From positions 1,116,001-1,180,000 of the forward strand of contig JAKULF010000010.1 of assembly GCA_022661535.1 (NCBI GenBank): a DNA stretch of 64,000 nucleotides, written 5' to 3'. Positions 12,132 through 22,917 of this stretch are shown piece after piece. Under the pieces are notes generated by a model, which did no database searches, had not been told where the DNA came from, and saw only the letters and a list, made by a program, of their open reading frames with translations. Source of the DNA: Eutypa lata (Eukaryota > Ascomycota > Sordariomycetes > Xylariales > Diatrypaceae). Position numbers and translations under genes: made by a program. Position 1 is the first letter of the stretch; every line of letters starts with the position of its first letter.

Positions 12132-15100
12132 AACGTCAAGCTGAGATTCTGTCAAGCTGCGGAACCTCGCCGCCTGGAAATGTACGTGTGCGTAGTGTTT
12201 TAGGATCCATGCATGTCGCGTGGCTAACGGGGCAGAGCGGAAACGAGAATGAAGTACCTTGCATATGTAGATACTTATCTTGCATGTTCCTGTGCCCTCT
12301 CCCCCGCCCCCTTCTACCGAAACAGCGTTACCAATCTAACGCTGCCTGATTTGTGCTTCCCCTTCTGGGTTTTCCTGCCCCCAAACCTAACCAAAGAGGC
12401 TCTTCCTAACTACATACTTACTTATTAGTCCGAAAAAAAAAACCTCTCAGCCTGGTCTTTCTTCCTGCTACTGTGCGGCACGTAGAATAGCTGGTTGATT
12501 ATAGGTAGGGTGCCAGCCGGCAGTAGCCTCGTCGCTCGTTTTTACTCTATTTGGTAAGCTCACCTTGCATCGTCGCATCCATCCTATCCCCTGTATATAT
12601 AGTAGAAAGCAGCGATGTGATGGTGTGTATAGCTCAACATCTTCGGTGTCGAATTTCCCAGTATGGGGCCGAGCCTCTTCCTTCGGCTTTCTCTGCCGAT
12701 TGATTCTCAGGTATGTAGACAGACCCTGGTTAGACAGCGGTCGTAGTAATTCAGCCTAGCGGGCTGGAACGGGGTTATTACCTTGCTGAGTTGAAGTCTA
12801 GCTATACTTGCTAACCAGATATTGGGGGCTATTTCTTGCCTACCAGCATCTCTGCCAGTAAGTATGGTTCGCGATTAGGACTGAAGCTACTCCTAAACGG
12901 CCCTACAAATCAGGTTTTCTAAACTTAGCAGTGATGCGAAGAAGGTCGTGTCCTCGATTGACAGAAGATTGAAGTTCTGTAGAATTGTATGCAGCCTAGG
13001 ATGTGGAATAGAACAGTCCAGTATCACATGGCAGATTATAGAGAATATGTTACAAATCAGCGTTATGCTGATTTAGCAGTATCCGTAGAGTAGAGTAGTT
13101 ACCTCATATTATTGGCCATGTCTCGCAAAAGCCGAAACAACAAAACTAGTGATTTGGACGTACAAGCAAGGCGTCGAGAACTATTCCTAAACCACTTTCC
13201 CAGTCGGGAGAAAGCGGGTATATTGGACAAATTGTCTCAACGCCGGGTGGAATAAAACCCGAAAAAGAAATACGGTGACTCCCCCCCGGATCTTAGAACA
13301 TGAATCATAATGAGAGTCTACGACCAATGTGGATTGGATTGTTCGACGTTGTACGGGGCTGCTCCCCCTCACTGGGTCTCGCCTTGCCATTCAGCTCAGT
13401 ATCTTCCTTTTTGCTACTGCTGGTGCTACTGATAAGTCTGCCTAGCCTGCTCTAGTGCTTCTAATGTCCCGATGCAACAAAACGAACCTGCTTGTGGAAC
13501 AGGATTCAAACTATACCGAATCTTGTGAATCTATTAGCAGCAGATCGCTGACGCTTTTTCTGAAGATAGAATGGCGATGAATAACCAATGACTAAACCCG
13601 GTCAGCCAGTTACAGATTTGTGCGACATAATCTCACGGGTTTTCCTCCTTTACGCATCTGCCAGGGCCGTCTGCAACGCTCGTATGCCATATGCTATGCT
13701 ATTCAATGGTATTGAGCCGGAGCAACTCAGGGGGGAAGGACTACCCCAATGCTTCCGAGCCCTCTCGTTGGTTGGGGTGGTTTTTGGGGCCAGCGTGTCT
13801 ATCTAGGCTAATTTGAAACTGTTGACTGACATGGAGTTAGTAGTCGTAGTTTGTGAATAATAATAGCAGCTATCGATCGACGTTGGGGATGAAAAAAGGG
13901 GGCAAGTGAGTCGAGATCTGCAGACAGATATCATGTAGAAGCAAGTGCCCTGTAATGTCATTTTGCGCAGCCCAGAGAACCTTTTTTTTTTGTTCGTTTC
14001 TTTCTTGCACCAACGTGTGCTGTTGCTAACTTTGGAGAGCTTTACTCTATAGGTAGATTATCTCACGAGTTTTCCCGTACCCGGGGACCCCGCTGCTGAT
14101 AACGTAACGGCGATAGTGGCAGCGACTGCGAGAATACTGGCTGGGGTCTTGTTCATTTTTGCCCCTCCGATGGAAATCGGTGATAAGTTCATCTCCATGC
14201 TGTTTAGACTCGATTGATGATGTTTATGGCTATGGCTATGACTATGACTCCAGTTAGAGAGTATACTCTTTTTTCTTCATGGCCAGTAACGGAGCGACCG
14301 TCACACCTGCAGGTAGGTGTTCTTAGCTAATAGTATAAAAAGTGGTTACGGTCACCGCTTCATGCGCCCCGGGGAGATACGATGCAACCTCTCACAATAG
14401 AATTTAGTATATAATCAATCATGGTGGATAACAATGGATCCCTATAGACGCCAATAGGGTAGGTTAGGTGAATTCCGTCCAATGACGTGCTGGCGCTAAT
14501 AATGCAAGTAACAATTTGAAATCTTTTATGAAGCGTATGTAGGTTGAGATACGAATATGGTCACTCGAAGATAAGAAAAGAGAGAGGATGAATGCAATAG
14601 AAGAAGACACTTGACTCGAGGTAGGCTGTGCAACTGTGCAACGATGAGTAACAATCTTAAGATTATAACATGAATGTATTATAACTACATACCAGATACA
14701 TACATACATACATACCTGTATGGAGCAATAATGCTAGCCTCGAGTTGAACAAGCAGGCCCTTTTTGGGGTCTATTTTTAGCAGGCCAACTGACGAAGGGT
14801 CCTCCCGCGAACTTTTAGTTAGGCGGCTATTCTTTCCACCACGCAGCCAAGTAGAGTATGGGTGATTCCATTTTATGATTTAGGTAAGCGCTAATGGCCC
14901 CCAAAAAAGAAACTTAGACCAACTCGCTTGAGGGAGAGCCAGAACCGACTAATAACCATACATACCTAAGTAGGTAACACCAACAACGCCTTTCAGCACA
15001 GCATCAGTGATCCAGTGAAATGGCAGTGTGTCCCTCCCAGTTCTTCAAAACTCGTGGCAACCCTGTCATCTAGGTATTTAGGATGACAAAGTACAGTACT

Positions 15101-15380
15101 TCGTAGGGATTTGATAATTTTACCGTCCCGACCAATGGTATTTCGTAGAATGGACCTTTTATTTTAATATTCCTGGTTCCTCTAGCAGGTACATATATCA
15201 CAAGAGCAGATTGTAGCTAACTATACCACACGGTTGGTACTGAATCTCACCTCATTCACCCTTGTTTAATAATAATGTGAGTCCTTGCCGCTACGACGCT
15301 GCAATGCATCAACGTTGCTGCGGTCGCACGGACGGTTCCTACTCCTAGATGATTCTCATTGTCATTATCACTATGAACTA

Positions 15381-15413
15381 TTATGATTATGATTATGATT
15401 ATGATGATGATGA
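15381..15413. repeat. TTATGA hexamer array decaying into ATG triplets
   Basis: About four copies of the hexamer TTATGA are followed by ATGATGATGATGA, in an intergenic setting. Confidence 0.85.
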
Positions 15414-16108
15414 GATGAAATATACCCTGCTCAGAGTCTGAACTCTCGGATGACCGAAAAGTCGGGAACCGCCTAACTAATAATCACAGCCAAAAGCCAA
15501 AAGCCAAAAAAACGCCACTGCAGATTAGCACATACGACTCATACAAATTATGTAACGTAGCTCTCTGTCTCTCTCTTGCGCTTCGTCGGCGCATTCGCTA
15601 AGTAGCCCAAATGTTTCTTCGTAGAAGCTGCATGGTCCGCCGCTGACTCACCGAATTGCCGGTATACCTACATCAAAATCGACTAAATTGCTGTTGTCGT
15701 AGAACGGTAATAATTACTTGGTTAATTTTAGGGATCTTTGTAGAGCAACCATATCATCATCCCCACACGGCTCGGTACTGGCCGAATTGCTATTCAGATG
15801 ATGTTTGCCTAACCAGGATTAAGAAAAAAATAAAGGATGGGTGTCAGGGTGTGTATACATAGTTAGAAACATGTAAATGATGAATGATGCTATCTGTTGC
15901 TATTGTTGACCAGACCGAGATCTTGGGTCCAAAATGACAGGATACCCATGCTCACCACGGTCACATTAGGGCCGAAAGGACCTTGTATGACGATACAGGG
16001 GATCGTAAGTAAAACCATTGCAACGGTAGACACATTAAAAAAAACGTGGGCATTCTAAAACAATCCAATCAGATACCCTGCCTGGCATCCGCGGTATTTG
16101 GGGTGTCA

Positions 16109-16139
16109 GGGTGTGGTAGGGTGTGGTAGGGTGTGGTAA
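16109..16139. repeat. Three tandem copies of a 10-base unit
   Basis: The unit GTGTGGTAGG is repeated at 16111, 16121 and 16131. The last copy ends in AAG. A related GTGTGGTA array (three copies of an 8-base unit) is near 45889-45911. Confidence 0.85.
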
Positions 16140-16685
16140 GAAAGTCCCAGTAAAAAGTATATTCCAGGAACAAATCCAATCTGACAGGTGCAGTCTCTCT
16201 GGTCTTTCTTACTCGTCCAAAGTGTGAGAATATGCTGGTGATCAGGGGCACAGCCAGAAATTCCCATGCAACCGTTACTAGACTCAAGTGTCTCACATTG
16301 ATCGGCGGTCGGGGGTCTCAGCCCTATGCACTATTTTAGCCCTGTGTGCTGAATGTGCTGAACCTTCGAAAACTGTTCGAAGCGTGCTTCTGTGCATGGC
16401 TTGGCGAAACACCGTACCAATGGCTGAGATCCCCGACTCAAAGAGGTAGACCCCCGTGCCTGTCGTGAAGACCAGCCCCCCTGCCAAACCCATAGTACCG
16501 GATACGGTATTACAGAATGCCTCCCATCCCAAATTGGAAATTGGGACCACCACCACACGCACACAAGTTCTCTTGTAACTAAGTATGAGCCAAGTATGAG
16601 CCATGTCAGTGGCGGCCCTAGCTGTGCAGGGATACCATGTGGTTCTGTCTTTTTCTTACACCCCAAGGGGCGTTCATTTCTCTCC

Positions 16686-16713
16686 CTACATGCTACATGC
16701 TACATGCTACATG
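16686..16713. repeat. Four tandem copies of CTACATG
   Basis: The heptamer CTACATG is repeated about four times without interruption, upstream of the promoter of the repeat-peptide gene. Confidence 0.9.
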
Positions 16714-16847
16714 GGAGGGAGGCTTAACAGAGCTCACTAATCTTCTCGTACCAACCATTGAGGCTGAATACCCAGGCACCATCAAGACGCCATGTGTCGA
16801 AAATCTTACAACCCGCTTGGCGCAGGTCCTGCTGCGGACGTCAGGGT

Positions 16848-16871
16848 GGTAGTGGTGGTGGTGGTGGTGGT
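16848..16871. repeat. (GGT)n microsatellite
   Basis: GGT triplets with one interruption lie about 330 bases upstream of the start codon of the repeat-peptide gene, just before its TATA-like element. Confidence 0.85.
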
Positions 16872-16909
16872 TGACATCACATACGGCATATTGGTATAGC
16901 TCTCCTCGA

Positions 16910-16920
16910 ATATATATAAC
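16910..16920 (+). promoter_or_regulatory. TATA-like element of the repeat-peptide gene
   Basis: ATATATATAAC is the strongest TATA-like match near the gene. It is followed after 30-50 bases by a C/A-rich sequence typical of a transcribed fungal leader. Its role as a TATA box is inference. Confidence 0.5.
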
Positions 16921-16944
16921 GGACATTCATCCTGGATATTGAGG

Positions 16945-17199
16945 CCTCTATTATCCTCATCATTCTCATCATCAACAACAACACTAACAACAATAACAAC
17001 AACAGCAGCAATATATAATATAACATCTTCACCCTCATCTACATCTCCAACCACAACTCTACTGCTACTACTACTACTACTTCAATATCAAGCACATCCA
17101 TTCTTCCTAGCTTTAAGTGAACAAGCCACTCACTCCACCAGAACAACTATACTAAACATACTCCCCTCAACACCTCCAACACACACCAACACCATCGCA
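16945..17199 (+). other. AUG-free C/A-rich 5' leader of the repeat-peptide gene
   Basis: About 255 bases contain no ATG at all. They are dominated by CAA, CAT, CTA and CTC words, including CAACAACAACACTAACAACA, and end in ACCATCGCA directly before the start codon. Low-structure, AUG-free CAA-rich leaders are a known mark of strongly translated mRNAs. The exact transcription start is unknown. Confidence 0.6.
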
Positions 17200-17430
17200 A
17201 TGGCTGCTTTCGCTTTCACATCTTGCCCTGAGACCGTCTCCTTCGGTCGATCTGGCTACAACAAGGACGGGGACAACGAGGACGACCGCCGCAACTTCGG
17301 CCGATCAGGATACAACAAGGATGGCGACAACGACGACGAGAAGCGAGTCTATGGGCGCTCTGGCTACAACAAGGGCGGCAGCAACGACGAAGACGACCGA
17401 CGAAACTTCGGCCGCAGCGGGTACAACTAA
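17200..17430 (+). CDS. Unknown tandem-repeat peptide precursor-like protein
   Basis: I do not recognise this 76-residue protein. The ATG at 17200 is the first one after an AUG-free leader and sits in a good context (ATCGCAATGGCT). After a 14-residue N-terminus (MAAFAFTSCPETVS) come three full repeats and one short terminal repeat: FGRSGYNKDGDNEDDRRN, FGRSGYNKDGDNDDEKRV, YGRSGYNKGGSNDEDDRRN and FGRSGYN. Each core [FY]GRSGYN is joined to the next by an acidic spacer ending in a dibasic pair (RR, KR, RR), as in Kex2-processed fungal pheromone or RiPP precursors. However, no hydrophobic signal peptide is visible, which argues against secretory-pathway processing unless export is unconventional or an upstream exon exists. 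Codons are strongly C-ending (TAC, AAC, AAG, GAC), suggesting high expression. Alternatives are a hydrophilic stress protein or an intrinsically disordered binding protein. Confidence 0.8.
   Translation: MAAFAFTSCPETVSFGRSGYNKDGDNEDDRRNFGRSGYNKDGDNDDEKRVYGRSGYNKGGSNDEDDRRNFGRSGYN
17242..17427 (+). repeat. Coding tandem repeat, 54/54/57/21 bases
   Basis: Units begin at 17242, 17296, 17350 and 17407. The protein core is invariant apart from F/Y, while the DNA differs at many third positions. Ser is even encoded by both TCN (TCT, TCA) and AGC codons, and Arg and Gly codons vary. This pattern points to selection on the peptide rather than a fresh DNA duplication. Confidence 0.9.
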
Positions 17431-18176
17431 GGAGTTCTTCTCCTCCCCGCAATCCAACGCAGTCTCCCAAGAACGAGTCGGTTCGGCCCGCTTCTGACTG
17501 TACCTCGTGGCGATGATTCTCTCCAGCCACCTGTATCATCAATGTTTTCATCTGTCTATTTTTTTTATTCCCTTTGTCAACTGCATAGCATAGCAAGCAC
17601 AGCATAGCACGGGAGTTTTTTTTTGGGGATCTCTTAGCCTCTTCTCTGGAGGCTTGTATACACTGTACCACCACTGTTACCACCACTGTCACCACCACCA
17701 TCATCATCAAACCGAACTATTACCACTGTCGATCATTTTCATTCATTCCCTTTGTCTCTGCATAGCAACGGGCACCGAAGCATATTCTTTTCATTATTAT
17801 CATCATCACCATCGTCATCATCGAGCATTTACAACGGAAGAAAAACAGGGTTTTAGACATATAACTAGAAGAAATGGCACGCGCCAAAATCATGGGATAC
17901 GGGATTTACGAAAAAAAAAGGGGTGGACTTGTATTACTAAAAACAACAGCAGGCATATTGGGAAAGGAGCGAAGCATTTTGGTTATTTTTCGAGAGACGG
18001 AGCGAAAATGGGAAGGGGGGCTAAACAGAACCACTTTCTATCATCGGGGTTCGAATTGTACGACATAGTAGCAGGTAGGAGGAGAGGGGGAGGGTTTGCA
18101 TGGTTCGGAGTTTCGGAGTACACATAACACATATACACCTCTGTCTTTATACATGTATAATATCTAACTAGTCCTG
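17431..18176. other. Convergent intergenic region
   Basis: This spacer holds the 3' ends of the repeat-peptide gene (plus) and of MSS1 (minus). It is rich in CAT/CAC triplets (17670-17710, 17795-17825) and T runs. No coding exon is supported. Confidence 0.5.
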
Positions 18177-20394
18177 TCACTTCCCAACACAGAATCTGAA
18201 TTAATTTTATTAGCAAACAAACAAATCCCTCGATGTGCAAGACGCGAAAAAAAAGAAGAAGAAAAAAAAGTGATAGCTTCCAAACGCGAGAAAGAAACGA
18301 GAGACAAAACTTACTTCTCGAAGATGACGCCGAGGATCTCCTCGACGTCGCCCGCCTCCCCGCGCCCGGTGATCCGGCCGAGGCAGTTGGCCGCGTACCG
18401 GAGGTGCTCGGCGGCCACCGTGATATCGGGCTCATCGGAATCCTCCACCATCGCCTCCTCGTCTTCGACATCCCTCCTACCTTCACTACCTAGCTCAGGA
18501 TCATCGACACCGACATCAACGGCATATCCTCCCCCTACCTTGTCGAGATATTCCTCCAGCTGCGCGCGGCACTCGGCAAGCAGCTGCCTCTGGCGCTCCG
18601 TAACGCCATGCAAGTCCTGAAGGGCGACGGGGAGCGCAGTCATGGCCGCAAACGCAGAGACGAGGTGGTCGGCCACACCGCGGATCCCGCCGGGGTCCTC
18701 ATCAACGACGACGCCACTACGACTATGACTACGGCGATTACGACTACCGCTCTGGGCCGTTCCCGCCTCCTTGCAGGATATCAGGATAGGCTGCGTCGCC
18801 TCGAGCCCCTTGATCTTGCCGAGCACGCTGCTCTTGAACTCTTCGACAAGGGTGTCGAGATCATCCCCCGATACCGCATCGCTCTTGTTCACCACGACGA
18901 GGCGCTGCGGGCAGTCGGCCGCGAGCCGGAGGGTCTCCATGTCGTACCGGATCTGGTAACCGCCGCCTGAACTGCTGCTGCTGCTGCTGCTGCTGGGCTC
19001 GATCGAGGCCAGCACCACGATGACGTCAGATTCTAGGGCCTTAGCTCTCGCGCGGCGGATGCCCTCCTGCTCGACCGCTCCGATTTCCATGTTCCGGGGG
19101 CTTTCCGAGCTCATGATAAGCTCTCCCTTGTCATTCTCCACCCCCGACTCCGACTCCGACTCCGTCCCCGTCCCCGTCCCCGTCCCCGTCCCCGTCCCCG
19201 ATCCCGTTCTCACAGCCACGGTCCGAAACCCAGCCGTATCCGCGAAAGTACACAAATACCCGCGAATATCGAGATGCGCCTCGACGACATCCCGCGTGGT
19301 GCCCGACTCGCCCGAGACGATGGACGCCTCGCGGCCCACGAGGCGATTCATGAGGGAGCTCTTCCCGGCGTTCGGGGGGCCCAGCAGCGCGACGCAGACG
19401 CCGCCGCGGAGCAGCTCGGCGCGCCGGCCGGCCTCCTCGTGCACGCCGATCCGGCCGAGTATGGCGCGCACCTGGGCCGTGACGTTGCGCGCCAGCAGGG
19501 CCGGCGACTCGTCCAGGTGCTGGTCCTCGGCGAAGTCGATCAGGGCTTCCATCTCGGCGCGCGCGGCCACCAGCTGCCGCCGCCAGCCCTCGTACGTGCG
19601 CCCCAGGGACCCCGAGCTGCCGCGCACGGCGGCGCGCCGCTGCTGCTCGGTCTCCGCGGCTAGGGTCGCGCTGAGGGATTCCACCTGCGAGAGGTCGAGG
19701 CGGTCGTTGAGGAAGGCGCGGCGCGTGAATTCGCCGGGCTCGGCATACCGGATTGCCCCTCCTCCTCCTCCTCCTCCTCCTCCTGTTTCGGCGGTGCGGG
19801 GGATCGCCGAGAGCACGGCTTTGACGGTCGCGCTGCCCCCGTGCACGTGTAGCTCTAGGACGTCCTCGCCCGTGACTGTCTTCGGGGCCGGGAAGTACAG
19901 GACGAGCGCCTCTGAGTCGAGGATCATCTCCTTCGAGTCTCCGGTCGCCCCTACTGCCGCTGCCTGCGGGGAGGGGTGGTATAGGGTTCTCACGCTGGCA
20001 TAGCGGGGCTTTGGGAAGCTCTTAGTCGGACAGAGCCCGTGATAGATCTGATATCTTCCATAAGCTCCTGCTACTAACTAGTGAGGATTTAGAGTTCACA
20101 GGGAAAACCTCTTACAGATTTACACGCAGGACCCGAGATCCGGATCACCGCGATGCCCGCCTTTCCCTCGGGGGTTGACAGTGCGTAGATGGTGTCATCT
20201 CGCCTAGTGAGTAGAGCGGGACCGTCCCGGGTGGCGTACCCACGAAGACGAGGTGGCTGTCGAGGGTTTGCTGCTACAATAGGAGCTCCTGAGTAGATGT
20301 ATCCTAGCCCCGGCCAAACTCCCGTTCTAAGTGGACAAGCGCTTTGAGATCGAAGCTGGTGAAGGAACACGCGCCTCAGGAGGACGCGATGCAT
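18177..20394 (-). CDS. MSS1: Mitochondrial tRNA-modification GTPase MnmE/Mss1
   Basis: Exons 20394-20116, 20047-18315 and 18195-18177 give 676 residues. The enzyme, with the MnmG/Mto1 partner, modifies the wobble uridine of mitochondrial tRNAs. The N-terminus is basic and Arg-rich, consistent with mitochondrial import. The tetrahydrofolate-binding domain starts at about residue 67 (DTIYALSTPEGKAGIAVIRI). The G domain shows G1 (GPPNAGKSS), G2/K-loop (GTTRDV), G3 (DTAGFR), G4 (NKSD) and G5 (SCKEA). The last exon has only 19 bases and completes the invariant C-terminal FCVGK, whose Cys is needed for catalysis in the family. Without that intron the frame would stop at FEK. Odd features are a poly-Gly run before AIRYAEPGEF, a Gly-Thr/Glu-Ser insertion right after DTAGFR, and a poly-Ser run. 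Divergent neighbour: MAK16. Confidence 0.96.
19164..19199. repeat. (GTCCCC)6 hexanucleotide repeat inside MSS1
   Basis: Six perfect copies lie within the coding frame. On the minus strand they encode alternating Gly and Thr within the G domain, just after the G3 motif. A flanking (CTCCGA)n tract encodes alternating Glu and Ser. Confidence 0.92.
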
Positions 20395-20975
20395 GAGCTA
20401 TGTAGGTCCGCTAGTCAAAACTAAAGCTGCACACAGAGCTAAATTTGCGGTTTGGAAGGGGATGAATTCTAGAGAATCGAATTTATCCAAGAACTACGTC
20501 GACTCTCAACATACTTGAGGTACATTATTCGATCATTTATATGTCGGATATGGTGAGCTTAAGGTGAAGGTATCGTCTTAGAGCTATAGTATGCTCTCAA
20601 CTAAGCACCTAACGTTTAGCTCTAGCGGTTTAGGGAGCACCAACCATGTGAAGATGACATACGCTAACTTGTAGATTGGACGGTCAACTGCAAAAGTGGA
20701 ATCAACTTCTACCTATTTATCCAATCAGAAGTAGTCCCTGCTATCTTATCTACTAGCCCGACATGGTACAGGGGTCTTCAGAAGAAAAGCATTAGGGAAA
20801 GAAAAAAAAAGTTGGTTGACCGCCCTGGCAGAAACGCCTTTCCCTTCACGCTTTTATCGCCCCTCCAGCCTTTCAACTGCACGATACAAGCAGTGTCAGC
20901 CTTAGGAGAAACTTACCATTCTTCGTACATTCAATCTCTTCGCCATTGAGGTGTACGATCACAAATACCTACATC
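20395..20975. promoter_or_regulatory. Divergent promoter region MSS1 / MAK16
   Basis: The 581 bases between the two start codons must carry both promoters. A poly-A/purine tract (about 20796-20812) and a C/T-rich stretch before MAK16 are the only notable features. No specific factor site could be assigned. Confidence 0.6.
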
Positions 20976-22293
20976 ATGGCGTCAGACGAGATTGTTTGGC
21001 AAATCATAAACCAGCAGTAGGTAGCTTTTGAAGCCGCGCTTCTCTTCACCTCGTTGCTTGAAATTATATGCCTTAGGGAGCATCGGTTTCTGTTCGATTT
21101 CGAATGTTTCATGCTAGACAAGATAATGGCTAACACATAATACTTCAGGTTCTGCTCGTTCAAGCTGAAAACTACCAAAGAAAGTACCTTTTGTAGAAAC
21201 GAGTATAATGTAAGAGATATCCTCTTGGCAAATGGTTCTGTCAGTTTGCTAACTTCAATAGGTCACTGGTCTCTGCAATAGACAGTCATGTGTAGGATAC
21301 TTCGTCGCTGTTTCTTTTTAGGAACAGTTCACTAATTACTGAACTACAGCCCCTTGCCAATTCAAGATATGCGACGGTTCGGTCGTCAGCGAATGGAACA
21401 TTGTACCTTTACATGAAGACAATAGTTAGTTTATGCTTTCGTGCGCTCACGATTTACAAATGAACGAACCAGTGGTTAACCCTTCGTAGGAACGAGCGCA
21501 CATGCCCTCGAAGCTATGGGAGAAGATCAAGCTATCGCAGAACTACCAGACCGCCTTGAAGCAGATCGACGACCGCTTAATATACTGGCCGAAGTTCCTG
21601 ACCCACAAATGCAAGCAGCGTCTCACGAGATTGACGCAGGTCGCCATCCGGATGCGGAATCTGGCTAAGGAAGACGCGCGCCTCGGCGAGAAGGTTGTCC
21701 CTCGGTTAGCGCCCAAGATCCGACGGCGTGAGGATACCCGTGAGCGCAAGGCCGAGGCCGCGGCCAAACTGGAGCGCACGATCGAGCGGGAGCTCATCCA
21801 GCGGTTACGCGAAGGCGCCTACGGAGACCAGCCGCTCAACGTCAGCGAGACCATATGGAAGAAGGTGCTCAACTCTTTGGAGCGCGAGGGCGAGGCGAAG
21901 CGCGATAAGGATTTGGACAAGGGCATCGAGGACGAAGAAGAGGAGGAAGAGGAAGACGAGTCGGAGCGCGAGTACGAGAGGGAGGAGGAAGAAGAGATCA
22001 AGGATGGCGCCGTCGAGTACGTTAGCGACTTCGACGAGAGTGAGGACGATCTGGGCGATCTCGAGGATTGGTTGGGAAGCGACGAGCCGGCCGGGGATGA
22101 TGATGATGATGAGTCGGAGAGCGAAGGTAGCGACGGTGAGGATCCGGCAGCAAAGAAGACGGCAGCCGCAGTAGGCGACAAGAGGAAACGAGGACGGGTT
22201 GTCCGCATGAAGCCGAAGAAGACGGCCCGCCGCGGACAGGAGTTCGAGGAGGAGCACGAGTATGCTCCGCGGAGAGAGGAGCTGGCGTTCTAA
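20976..22293 (+). CDS. MAK16: MAK16 nucleolar 60S ribosome biogenesis factor
   Basis: Five exons join in frame: 20976-21016, 21149-21209, 21262-21291, 21350-21424 and 21490-22293, giving 336 residues. The assembled N-terminus shows the family hallmarks in order: MASDEIVWQIINQQ, FCSFK, FCRNEYNVTGLCNR, SCPLANSRYATV, LYLYMKTIERAH, then MPSKLWEKIKLS and the YWPKFLTHKCKQR block. The Cys residues in the first four exons match the conserved Cys cluster of the Mak16 zinc-binding/ribosomal L28e-like N-terminal domain. The C-terminal third is a long Glu/Asp stretch (about residues 200-295) followed by a Lys/Arg-rich tail. Mak16 acts in the nucleolus with Rpf1 and others in early pre-60S particles. Conserved, small N-terminal exons are typical for this gene in Pezizomycotina. 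There is no sign of decay. Confidence 0.97.
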
Positions 22294-22836
22294 TTAATGA
22301 TATCTGTTCTGTGGCTGCTTAAGGCGTTGGGAGATAAATACCGGCCGCCGTTGCCTTTTATTACTTCGCATGCCTACGTAGGTACCTACCTCATAATGGA
22401 CTCGTGTGCTTTGTGACTACTACTTCGTGCTACTACTATCATGGCAGGTGCTTTTCGTTTCAGCCAGTTTATATACTTATCCAAGTCTACCTACCTACTT
22501 AGTTCTAACTGTGTAGCCCATCTGTCCATCTTCAGATACCAATCATCACAGAACATCAGATTTTGCTACCCAGGCATCTAATCCTATATACTCATTTCCA
22601 CAGGTCGTTTCTTTCCACTTCCAACTCCGGTGAACCCACCGCAACGGTTCGAGGATGACGTTCGAGGTTGCGTTCGACATTGGTGACTCGCGTTCCTTGA
22701 TATTAACAAAGAGGAAGGGATAAACCTCACCTACTTCAACCGCCGTTCGTAAACGTCAAGACACTCGGAGTGTTCATACTAGCTAGGATGGCTCCGCACC
22801 CGAGGACCTATACCAAAACGCCCTGGCTTTAAGGTC

Positions 22837-22917
22837 AATCTGAATAATCAGACTCTTGGTGATTATTCAGCCAATATCCAGCTTGTATAATACACAAATT
22901 TTCTGATTATTCGAATT
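22837..22917. repeat. 81-base inverted-repeat element, copy A
   Basis: The element begins AATCTGAATAATCAG and ends CTGATTATTCGAATT, an imperfect 15-base terminal inverted repeat. Inside it, CTGAATAATC and GATTATTCAG form a perfect 10-base hairpin stem. Copy B, 1.08 kb downstream, has the same length and orientation. Confidence 0.7.

Larger units (their letters stand above)
8752..16909. other. 8 kb gene-poor block
   Basis: No gene could be supported here. Open frames are short, lack recognisable domains and are often made of microsatellite. The block contains many short repeats (listed separately), dispersed ACCTACCTA/TAGGTAGG motifs (for example 10716-10730, 10948-10985 and 11027-11090), homopolymer runs and ordinary AT-rich sequence. 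I could not find splice-linked exons that join into a recognisable protein. A noncoding transcript or an unfamiliar small gene cannot be excluded. Confidence 0.5.

Noticed and set aside
16939..17199. Extension of the repeat-peptide frame upstream to give 163 residues with a Leu run
   Set aside because: The extension starts at TTG, contains no ATG and is read from C/T-rich leader, so the Leu run is not good evidence for a signal peptide.
17654..17860. His-rich frame (HHCYHHCHHHHHH)
   Set aside because: It arises from CAT/CAC repeats in the 3' region between convergent genes.
18035..18060. GGTTCGAATT, resembling a tRNA B box
   Set aside because: The flanking bases do not form a T-arm stem and no A box or acceptor stem is present.
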